Part shown: piece after piece, positions 54,180 to 60,813 of the stretch
Layout of the letters: each line of letters begins with the position of its first letter
Position numbering within the stretch: the stretch's first letter is position 1
The notes under the pieces: generated by a model
Told to the model about the DNA's origin: nothing
Seen by the model: the letters and a program-made list of their open reading frames with translations, nothing else
Database searches by the model: none
Source of the DNA: Granulicella tundricola MP5ACTX9
GTDB lineage: Bacteria > Acidobacteriota > Terriglobia > Terriglobales > Acidobacteriaceae
Length of the DNA stretch: 64,000 bases
Assembly: GCF_000178975.2 (NCBI RefSeq)
Contig: NC_015064.1
Span: 3,844,001-3,908,000 of the forward strand
Reading direction: 5' to 3'
Position numbers and translations under genes: made by a program

Positions 54180-55052
54180 GTGCCCGGTCCTTCAAACTCC
54201 CAACTCACCCGTTTCCATGCCTTCCGTCTCCGGCTGGAGCGCCACAAGCCCTCCAGCCGGTTTACAGCCTTCCTCTGGGAGTTTGGCCTCTTCGTCTTCA
54301 AGCAGGCCTGGTCGTGCCTTTTTGGCGGACTCCTGCTGGCTCTGGTGCTTGGCACGCGCCTTTTCTGGCCACACCATGCATGGCTGGCACGTTACGATTT
54401 CCTCTTTCTGGCAGCTCTGCTGATTCAGGTCCTGCTGCTGGCCTTTCGCATGGAGACCCTCCGCGAAGCCAAAGTGATCCTCATGTTCCACGTCATCGGA
54501 ACGCTGATGGAGCTGTTCAAGACGCATGTAGGCTCGTGGACCTATCCAGAGGCAAATCTCTTCCGCCTGGGCCACGTCCCTCTCTTCTCCGGCTTTATGT
54601 ATGCGTCGGTCGGCAGCTATCTCGCCCGCGTCTGGCGCGCGCTGGACTTCCGCTTCAGCCACTATCCGGACCGCCGCCTCACCTATGGGCTGGCCTTGCT
54701 GATCTACGCCAATTTCTTCACGCACCACTATCTGCCGGATCTCCGCTGGTTGCTCTTTGCCGCGGTCGCCTGCCTCTACGGCCGCACGTGGGTGTACTAC
54801 AAGCCTTACCGGGCCTACCGGCGGATGCCCTTACTGCTGGGCTTTGCGCTGGTGGCGCTCTTCATCTGGATCGCGGAAAACGCCGGCACGTTTGGCAACA
54901 TCTGGGTCTACCCGGATCAGCATTCCGCATGGCATATCGTGCATTTCACCAAATTCGGCGCATGGTTCCTACTCATGATCATCAGCTTCATCCTCGTCTC
55001 GCTCGCCCACATTCCGCAAGCGGAGGGAGGCGTCAGCACAGGCGCAGCCTGA
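54180..55052 (+). CDS. DUF817 integral membrane protein
   Basis: 290-aa polytopic membrane protein with about eight helices, matching DUF817: 'FGLFVFKQAWSCLFGGLLLA', 'VILMFHVIGTLMELFKTHVG' with the following 'SWTYPEANLFRLGHVPLFSG', and 'FTHHYLPDLRWLLFAAVACL'. The intramembrane 'KTHVGSWTYPE' and 'GTFGNIWVYPDQ' motifs are highly conserved-looking. The GTG at 54180 directly follows the rocD TGA-type stop, so it is read from the rocD transcript. No biochemical function is known for the family. Confidence 0.88.
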   Translation: MPGPSNSQLTRFHAFRLRLERHKPSSRFTAFLWEFGLFVFKQAWSCLFGGLLLALVLGTRLFWPHHAWLARYDFLFLAALLIQVLLLAFRMETLREAKVILMFHVIGTLMELFKTHVGSWTYPEANLFRLGHVPLFSGFMYASVGSYLARVWRALDFRFSHYPDRRLTYGLALLIYANFFTHHYLPDLRWLLFAAVACLYGRTWVYYKPYRAYRRMPLLLGFALVALFIWIAENAGTFGNIWVYPDQHSAWHIVHFTKFGAWFLLMIISFILVSLAHIPQAEGGVSTGAA

Positions 55053-55089
55053 CGCTGCGCTGAAGGAGAAGCCCCTTTACTTCGCCAAA

Positions 55090-55107
55090 TGTAATCTATA
55101 AATTACA
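55090..55107. promoter_or_regulatory. Candidate operator of the HigBA module
   Basis: Inverted repeat TGTAAT-CTATAA-ATTACA, 20 bp before the toxin start; a typical position for HTH-antitoxin binding. Confidence 0.5.
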
Positions 55108-55127
55108 ACTAATGAGGCCTGAGCCGA

Positions 55128-55445
55128 TTGACTTCACCTCGAACCATCCTGATGTGCCACGCGGAGGACGGCAGTGTGCCCTTTCAGGAATGGCTCTTCG
55201 ACAGCCTCGACGTGCGGACACGAGCCAGAATCACGGTAAGGATCGACCGGATTGAAGACGGCAACTTTGGCGATGTCAAACCAGTAGGCGAGGGCGTCTC
55301 CGAACTTCGCGTCGACTTCGGCCCTGGCTACCGCGTCTACTTCGGCCAGAAAGGGAATGAGGTCCATCTGATTCGCGGCGGCTCAAAGGGCACGCAGACA
55401 GCCGATATAGCCGCAGCCAAAGACTTCTGGAGGAAACATGGCTAA
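55128..55445 (+). CDS. RelE/HigB-type toxin (addiction module killer family)
   Basis: 105-aa RelE-superfamily toxin of the Gp49/HigB-like 'killer protein' subgroup; such toxins cleave mRNA at the ribosome. Pattern: 'PFQEWLFDSLDVRTRARITV', 'IEDGNFGDVKPVGEGVSELR', 'VDFGPGYRVYFGQKGNEVHL' and 'LIRGGSKGTQTADIAAAKDF'. The TTG start has weak GAGG upstream; no ATG fits. It overlaps the downstream antitoxin by 8 bp, with the toxin-first order typical of HigBA. Confidence 0.87.
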   Translation: MTSPRTILMCHAEDGSVPFQEWLFDSLDVRTRARITVRIDRIEDGNFGDVKPVGEGVSELRVDFGPGYRVYFGQKGNEVHLIRGGSKGTQTADIAAAKDFWRKHG

Positions 55446-55806
55446 CAAGACGACACCCTACCGCGAGGCGCTCCTCGCAAGCCTCGCCGATCCAATCGAA
55501 GCCAAGCACTATCTCAACGCAACCCTCGAGGACAACCCAGAGGGCTTTCTCAAGGCCCTCCGCAACGTCGCCCAGGCTCGCCGCATGGCGCAGGTCGCAC
55601 AAGACGCGGGACTCACCCGCGAAAGTCTCTACCGGACCCTCTCCGAAGAAGGAAATCCGACCTTTGAGACCCTGAACTCCGTTCTCGACGTTCTAGGCCT
55701 GAAGATCACGATCGGCGTCCGCGCAAAATCCCTCTCCCGCCGCGCTGTCGGCACCTCGCCCGCAAAGGCTTCAACCGTTCTTGCGACAGCGCACGCCCCC
55801 AAGTAA
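55438..55806 (+). CDS. HigA-type HTH antitoxin (addiction module antidote)
   Basis: 122 aa. Starts 'TTPYREALLASLADPIEAKH' and 'YLNATLEDNPEGFLKALRNV', the antidote-protein family opening, then a Cro/C1-type helix-turn-helix 'AQVAQDAGLTRESLYRTLSE' with 'GNPTFETLNSVLDVLGLKIT'. The last ~20 residues are a basic tail. It should neutralise the upstream toxin and repress the operon through the palindrome at 55090. gyrB follows 143 bp downstream. Confidence 0.9.
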   Translation: MANKTTPYREALLASLADPIEAKHYLNATLEDNPEGFLKALRNVAQARRMAQVAQDAGLTRESLYRTLSEEGNPTFETLNSVLDVLGLKITIGVRAKSLSRRAVGTSPAKASTVLATAHAPK

Positions 55807-55949
55807 CCCGCTTCGACCACCCGCACCCGCATGGTAAACTTTAGATACAGGGAAATCTGTCGAAAGTGCTGATTTGACGCGATCTTCCGCGCTCCCACAC
55901 ACTCCGCACAGCCCCGCCCAGAAGCACGACGGAGACGCGAAAAACCTAC

Positions 55950-58646
55950 ATGGCATCCACCCCCAACACGCCCGCAAATCCAGACCTCACCCCCCTCGAT
56001 CCAAATGCACAGGCCAACACCGACGCAGCCAAAGCCGCCGGTTACTCCGCCGAAAACATCACCGTCCTCGAAGGCCTCGCAGCCGTCCGCAAGCGCCCCG
56101 CCATGTACATCGGCTCCACCGGCGAGCAGGGCCTCCACCACCTCGTCTACGAGGTCGTCGACAACTCCGTCGACGAAGCCCTCGCCGGCTACGCCTCCCG
56201 CATCGACGTCACCATCCACGTCGACAACTCCATCACCGTCGTCGACGACGGCCGCGGCATCCCCGTCGACAACAAGGTCATTAACGGCGTCACCATGCCC
56301 GCCGTCCAGGTCGTCCTTACCATCCTCCATGCCGGCGGAAAGTTTGACGCCTCCAACTACAAGGTCTCGGGCGGCCTCCACGGCGTGGGCGTAAGCTGCG
56401 TCAACGCCCTGTCCGAAGCCTTCGACGTCGAGATCTGGCGCGACGGCTTCGCCTGGGAGATGGACTACGCCGCCGGCGACCCCATCTCCGAGCTCCGCAA
56501 GATGGGCCCCAGCACCCGCAAGGGCACCAAGGTCCACTTCCTCCCTGACAAGACCATCTTCTCCGTCACCGAGTACAACTACGACACCCTCGCCAACCGC
56601 CTCCGTCAGCTCGCCTTCCTCAACAAGGGCATCGAGATCACCCTCACCGACGAGCGCCAGACCGAGACGAAAACCGGCGAAGCCAAGACCCAGTCCTTCA
56701 AGTACCTCGGCGGCATCGCCGAGTTCATCAAGCTCATCAACAAGGGCAAGGCCGTCCTGCATGAGAAGCCCATCTACATGGAAGCCGAGCGCGACAACGT
56801 CGCCATGGAAATCGCCATGCAGTACAACGACGCCTACTCCGAGACCGTCTTCACCTTCGCCAACAACATCAACACGGTAGACGGCGGCACCCACCTCTCC
56901 GGCTTCAAAACCGCCCTGACCCGCACCATTAATGCCGCCGGCCAGTCCCTCGGACTCTTCAAGGACGTGAAGGAGAACCTCTCCGGAGACGACGTCCGCG
57001 AAGGCCTTGTCGTCGTCATCTCGGTTAAGCTCTCGCAGCCCCAGTTTGAAGGCCAGACCAAGGGCAAGCTCAACTCGGACATCGCCGGCACCGTCCAGGC
57101 CTTCGTCAACGAGCGCCTCGGAGCCTTCCTCGAACAAAACCCCCAGGTCGCCAAGAAGATCATCAACAAGGCCATTGACGCAGCCCGCGCCCGTGAAGCC
57201 GCACGCAAAGCCCGCGACCTCACCCGCCGCAAAGGCGCACTCGATGGAGGCGGCCTCCCCGGCAAACTCGCCGACTGCTCCGAACGCCAGCCCGACCGCT
57301 GCGAGCTCTACCTCGTCGAGGGTGAATCGGCCGGAGGAACCGCCAAGCAGGGCCGCGACCGCAAGTTCCAGGCCATCCTCCCGCTCAAGGGAAAGATCCT
57401 CAACGTAGAGAAAGCCCGTTACGACAAGATGCTCGGCCACGAAGAAATCCGCGCCATGATCACGGCCCTCGGCTGCGGCATCGGCAAGGACGACTTCGAC
57501 GTCTCCAAGCTTCGTTACGGCAAGCTCATCCTCATGACGGATGCCGACGTCGACGGCTCTCACATCCGCACCCTGCTCCTCACCTTCTTCTTCCGCCACA
57601 TGACGGAGCTCATCAAGCGCGGCCATGTCTACATCGCCCAGCCCCCGCTCTTCCGCATCAAGAAGGGCAAGTTCGAGCAGTACATCAAGGATGAGCGCGA
57701 GTACGTCAACGTCATGGTCAAGCGCGCCTCGGACGGCATGGTCATCACGCATGGTGAAGGCGGAGCCCGCATCGAAGGCGCCGACCTCACCGAGTTCATC
57801 GGCCGCCTCAACGAGTATCTCGGCTTCCTCGACAAGGTCAACAAGCGTCTCCGCAACGAGGACGTCACCCGCGCCTTCACGGAGCTCTTCGCCCACGGCG
57901 GAGCAACCCCCGCCAAGAAGGAAGACTTCCAGTCCCCCGCCAAGCTCGAGGAGATGAAGACCAAGCTCCAGGCCCTGGCGCATGAGGCCCAGTTCCGCGC
58001 CGTTGGCGAGCCCGTCCTCGACGAAGAGCACCAGACCTGGTCCGTCAGCTTCACCGATGCCCAGGGCGCAGAACGCAAGATCGATTGGGCCCTCGCCAAC
58101 GCCGCAGAAAGCCGTCAGCTCCTCGGCAAGTACGCCCAGATCGAATCCCAGCTCAAGGGCCCCTTCCACATCTCCTACGCCGCCAAAGCAGCAGTCCCCA
58201 CACCCGCCGCAGGCAGCGCAGAAGAAGCAGAAGCCACCTCCCAGGCTGAGATGGATGAAGCCGACGAGGTCGCCCAGGAAGAGGGCATCAACGAGACCAT
58301 CGCCGCCGCTCCCGGCACCGCCGCCGAAACCAAGCCCGGCAAGCGCAGCAATCGCGCCAGCCAGGACCCTGTCGAGAAGAAAACCCCGCGTGAGGTCTTC
58401 GAGTACGTCATCGAGCAGGGCCGCAAGGAGTACCAGGTCCAGCGCTATAAGGGACTAGGCGAGATGACCGCCCCCCAGCTCTGGGAGACCACCATGGACC
58501 CCGAACGTCGCACCCTCATGCAGGTCAAGCTGGAAGACATCGCCGCCACCGAGGAGATCTTCACCACCCTCATGGGCGAGGACGTCGAAAGCCGCCGCCG
58601 CTTCATCGAAGAAAACGCCTTGGACGTCAAGAACCTCGACATCTAA
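55950..58646 (+). CDS. gyrB: DNA gyrase subunit B
   Basis: Type IIA topoisomerase ATPase subunit; with GyrA it introduces negative supercoils. 898 aa. GHKL ATPase: 'AVRKRPAMYIGSTGEQGLHH', 'VYEVVDNSVDEALAGYASRI', 'VVDDGRGIPVDNK' and 'GGLHGVGVSCVNALSEAF'. TOPRIM: 'LYLVEGESAGGTAKQGRDRK', 'LMTDADVDGSHIRTLLLTFF'. C-terminal 'EYQVQRYKGLGEM' and 'GEDVESRRRFIEENALDV' are gyrase-typical. Between the TOPRIM region and the C-terminus lies an ~100-residue acidic, Ala-rich insertion ('EAEATSQAEMDEADEVAQEE'), making it longer than the ~800-residue norm. gyrA is not in the window. Confidence 0.97.
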   Translation: MASTPNTPANPDLTPLDPNAQANTDAAKAAGYSAENITVLEGLAAVRKRPAMYIGSTGEQGLHHLVYEVVDNSVDEALAGYASRIDVTIHVDNSITVVDDGRGIPVDNKVINGVTMPAVQVVLTILHAGGKFDASNYKVSGGLHGVGVSCVNALSEAFDVEIWRDGFAWEMDYAAGDPISELRKMGPSTRKGTKVHFLPDKTIFSVTEYNYDTLANRLRQLAFLNKGIEITLTDERQTETKTGEAKTQSFKYLGGIAEFIKLINKGKAVLHEKPIYMEAERDNVAMEIAMQYNDAYSETVFTFANNINTVDGGTHLSGFKTALTRTINAAGQSLGLFKDVKENLSGDDVREGLVVVISVKLSQPQFEGQTKGKLNSDIAGTVQAFVNERLGAFLEQNPQVAKKIINKAIDAARAREAARKARDLTRRKGALDGGGLPGKLADCSERQPDRCELYLVEGESAGGTAKQGRDRKFQAILPLKGKILNVEKARYDKMLGHEEIRAMITALGCGIGKDDFDVSKLRYGKLILMTDADVDGSHIRTLLLTFFFRHMTELIKRGHVYIAQPPLFRIKKGKFEQYIKDEREYVNVMVKRASDGMVITHGEGGARIEGADLTEFIGRLNEYLGFLDKVNKRLRNEDVTRAFTELFAHGGATPAKKEDFQSPAKLEEMKTKLQALAHEAQFRAVGEPVLDEEHQTWSVSFTDAQGAERKIDWALANAAESRQLLGKYAQIESQLKGPFHISYAAKAAVPTPAAGSAEEAEATSQAEMDEADEVAQEEGINETIAAAPGTAAETKPGKRSNRASQDPVEKKTPREVFEYVIEQGRKEYQVQRYKGLGEMTAPQLWETTMDPERRTLMQVKLEDIAATEEIFTTLMGEDVESRRRFIEENALDVKNLDI

Positions 58647-58660
58647 CTCAACGCATCACG

Positions 58661-58688
58661 GGAAGCGATCTCTCCGGAGATCGCTTCC
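58661..58688 (+). terminator. Hairpin downstream of gyrB
   Basis: GGAAGCGATCTC - TCCG - GAGATCGCTTCC, a perfect 12-bp stem 14 bp after the gyrB stop. The following bases are A-rich rather than T-rich, so termination may be weak or Rho-assisted. Confidence 0.7.
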
Positions 58689-58735
58689 AAAACTACAGAG
58701 ATGACGACAGCGACAAAAATAAATCGTCATTCTGG

Positions 58736-58793
58736 CGAAGCCAGAACCTCGGTATTTGCATTTTGCCGTTGCTTGTTTTGCCCTAACAACTAA
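58736..58793 (+). repeat. GTCATTCTGGCG palindromic repeat, copy d
   Basis: GTCA TTCTGGC-GAA-GCCAGAA with the tail CCTCGGTATTTGCATTTTGC; the stem is one pair shorter than in other copies but both arms changed together. Located 90 bp after gyrB, same orientation. Confidence 0.65.
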
Positions 58794-58869
58794 CCGAAAG
58801 TTTCGGGGGCCTAAGTAAAGCCGCCCCTTCAGCCTTGTCCACCACCCCGCCCAAGCCTATACTCCCCCC

Positions 58870-59172
58870 ATGGCCGCGAACCCCATCCCGCACCAGTCCG
58901 AGTTCGTCGAAGTCGAAATCCTCGAAGACGAGTCCGGCCAGTTTCTGCGTCTCCCGGAGGCCTTCCGGCTGGATGCGACGAAGGTACTCCTGCATCGGGC
59001 AACCAACCGCCGCATCCTCGTCGAACCGCTGAGCGAGAAACGCCGTAAATGGACTCATGAAGAAGTTCAAGCCTTGGCTGATCAATTCGACGCACACAAT
59101 AGGGAGTTTGGTCCCTTTATGGCTGAAGGTCGCAACCAGCCTCCTATGCAGGAACGGGACTGGCCTGAGTGA
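58870..59172 (+). CDS. vapB: VapB-like (AbrB/SpoVT-type) antitoxin
   Basis: 100 aa. The N-terminal half 'VEVEILEDESGQFLRLPEAF' with 'LDATKVLLHRATNRRILVEP' is a swapped-hairpin AbrB-like DNA-binding fold; the C-terminal half 'THEEVQALADQFDAHNREFG' and 'RNQPPMQERDWPE' would wrap the PIN toxin, as usual for VapB. It overlaps the toxin gene by 4 bp (GTGA). It lies downstream of gyrB beyond a hairpin and repeat, so it probably has its own promoter. Confidence 0.83.
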   Translation: MAANPIPHQSEFVEVEILEDESGQFLRLPEAFRLDATKVLLHRATNRRILVEPLSEKRRKWTHEEVQALADQFDAHNREFGPFMAEGRNQPPMQERDWPE

Positions 59173-59594
59173 GCGTTCTACTGGACACAAACGCCTGTAT
59201 TGGCATCATGTCTCGCACAAGCCAGCTTCTTTTCGATTCGTATAGCGAACATCTTCTCGCAGGTGAGCCACTTTACATCTCATGTATCTCCCATTTTGAA
59301 CTGTTCGTCGGCCTTGAAAAGAGCCTTCACCAGTACTCTCGCCAAGTGCAGTTGACTCGTCTTCTCCTCACCCTTGAAGTTCTGCCCTTCGAAGATCAAG
59401 ATGCTCTTGAAGCCGCCCGAATCCGCGCCGAGCTCGAACGAACAAAGCAGCCCATCGGCCCCTACGACACTCTCATAGCCGGTCACGCGATAGCCCGGAA
59501 CCTCACCCTCATCACCGCCAACGTTCGTGAATTCGCCCGAGTCCCCAACCTCAAGTGGCAGGATTGGACGATCCCCTCGCAGCCTAACCCATAA
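59169..59594 (+). CDS. vapC: VapC-like PIN-domain toxin ribonuclease
   Basis: 141-aa PIN domain, the toxic RNase of VapBC modules that usually cleaves tRNA or rRNA. Metal-binding acids appear in order: Asp6 in 'SVLLDTNACIGIMSRTS', Glu in 'ISCISHFELFVGLEKSL', Asp in 'KQPIGPYDTLIAGHAIARN' and Asn/Glu in 'LITANVREFARVPNLKWQDW'. The IGPYDTLIA and TANxREF motifs are typical of VapC of the MT3492/FitB type. GTG start overlapping the antitoxin TGA. Noncoding element copy 2 begins 16 bp after the stop. Confidence 0.92.
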   Translation: MSVLLDTNACIGIMSRTSQLLFDSYSEHLLAGEPLYISCISHFELFVGLEKSLHQYSRQVQLTRLLLTLEVLPFEDQDALEAARIRAELERTKQPIGPYDTLIAGHAIARNLTLITANVREFARVPNLKWQDWTIPSQPNP

Positions 59595-59610
59595 ACCACT
59601 GACCCTCAGC

Positions 59611-59950
59611 AACTTACAGTCAAAATCGCGGAAAACACCAGCAAACAAGCGTGTCAAGCCCCCACAACCCTGGAATTCTCCCTAAACCCAACAAAACAAA
59701 AGACAAAATAGTCAAAAATAGTTGGGGTATTTACCCAGCTCAACTTGATAAAATAGATGGAGAGCAAGAAAAGAAAATAGCTTACGGCGAAGCCCTCCAA
59801 GGGGTAATCGCCGTAAGCTATTTCTTTTGAATACTTTACGATCTGATGCCCGCTAAACCCAGCATTATGAATACTTTACAAAATCCACCCGCAGGAGGTC
59901 CAGACCTAACTCGTTTACTTTGAATACTTTGCGCTAAAAGACGGGGGGGT
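59611..59950 (+). repeat. Spaced-motif noncoding element, copy 2
   Basis: Same ordered landmarks as copy 1: AACTTACA (59611), CGTGTCAAGCCCCC (59650), GTATTT (59727), then 'TTGATAAAATAG' (a good -10-like stretch), three TGAATACTTT(A/G)C motifs at 59828, 59868 and 59921, and a seven-G run with TACCCC at 59943-59954. Between them sits a perfect hairpin AAATAGCTTACGGCGA ... TCGCCGTAAGCTATTT (59776-59823). It carries no ORF and fills the gap between vapC and the minus-strand rhomboid-like gene. On the minus strand GGGGTACCCC followed by GTCTTTTAG comes right after the rhomboid stop and could terminate that transcript. Confidence 0.72.
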
Positions 59951-59954
59951 ACCC

Positions 59955-60776
59955 CTAGTTCATCCAACGCTTATCCGTAGGGTCCTTATCCGGGTCCACA
60001 TACCGGCCATCCTTGTCGAAGTGAACCTCCCGGTTCTGCTTCCGCATATACACCTCGAACTTCTTCGCCGCGCGCCGCCGCTTCGCCCGGTAGAACTCGT
60101 TCCGCAGCGCAAAGTAACGCTCGGAGATCCCCATCGCGAGACCACGCCGCGGTGCCAGCCGCAGGAAAATATACCCACACAGCCCGCCGCTCAGTTGCAG
60201 CAGCGCGCTGAACGCATCCGAGCTCTTCAGCAACATCGCCACGTCCACCAGGATGTAGATCGCCACCAGGTACTTGGCCTTCATCCGCAGTACGAAGAAC
60301 AGCAGAAACTCCTGATCGCCGAAGAAAGCGCCGATCGCGATCATCAGCCCAAAAATCCCCGCATACGGTCCGGACGCAGCGTAGATCGGCTGCAGCCGCT
60401 CAATATGCGACATCGACACCGCCGACGCCACCACCGCCCCGCCAATCGCCGAGATCAGGTAGATCTCATACAGCCACCGGCTCCCAAACGAGCCCTCCAG
60501 CAGCGAGCCCACAAACCACAGCGTCAGCATCGCAAACGCCGTGTTGATGATGCTCCCGTTGATGAACGCGTACGTGACGAACTGCCAGACCTCGCCGTGC
60601 AGCAGAGCCAGCTCCGGCGTCAGTTGCAGGTGAATCTCCAGCAGGCTCACCAGCCCCCTGGAGCCGAACGCCAGGATCGCCAGCGCAAAGAACACCGCGA
60701 CGTTCCACAGAATGAGTCGCCGCGTAGCCCCCGCGAACGGGGGCAGAGTCATCGAGATGGGGCCGGACCGAGCCAT
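59955..60776 (-). CDS. Rhomboid-family membrane protein lacking the catalytic dyad
   Basis: ~273-aa protein with the six-helix rhomboid layout: TM1 'LILWNVAVFFALAILAFGSR', the L1 'GEVWQFVTYAFINGSIINTA' (W-x-x-xT-x-F region), TM2 'AMLTLWFVGSLLEGSFGSRW' and TM4 'YAGIFGLMIAIGAFF'. Active rhomboids have GxSG at the start of TM4 and a His in TM6. Here TM4 reads 'SGPYAGIFGL' (Tyr in the Ser position) and TM6 'LLQLSGGLCGYIFLRL' (no His). It should therefore be a pseudoprotease. The C-terminus is a basic cytoplasmic tail. It follows the M28 peptidase gene by 37 bp on the same strand. Confidence 0.83.
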   Translation of the reverse strand: MARSGPISMTLPPFAGATRRLILWNVAVFFALAILAFGSRGLVSLLEIHLQLTPELALLHGEVWQFVTYAFINGSIINTAFAMLTLWFVGSLLEGSFGSRWLYEIYLISAIGGAVVASAVSMSHIERLQPIYAASGPYAGIFGLMIAIGAFFGDQEFLLFFVLRMKAKYLVAIYILVDVAMLLKSSDAFSALLQLSGGLCGYIFLRLAPRRGLAMGISERYFALRNEFYRAKRRRAAKKFEVYMRKQNREVHFDKDGRYVDPDKDPTDKRWMN

Positions 60777-60813
60777 GATCTCTCCATCATAGGCCGAACC
60801 AGCCCCGCCCGCG

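Noticed and set aside
55629..58169. 846-codon open frame antisense to gyrB
   Set aside because: It mirrors gyrB in a GC-rich gene; composition is Gly/Asp/Val/Glu-rich shadow sequence with no domain, and gyrB is unmistakable on the plus strand.
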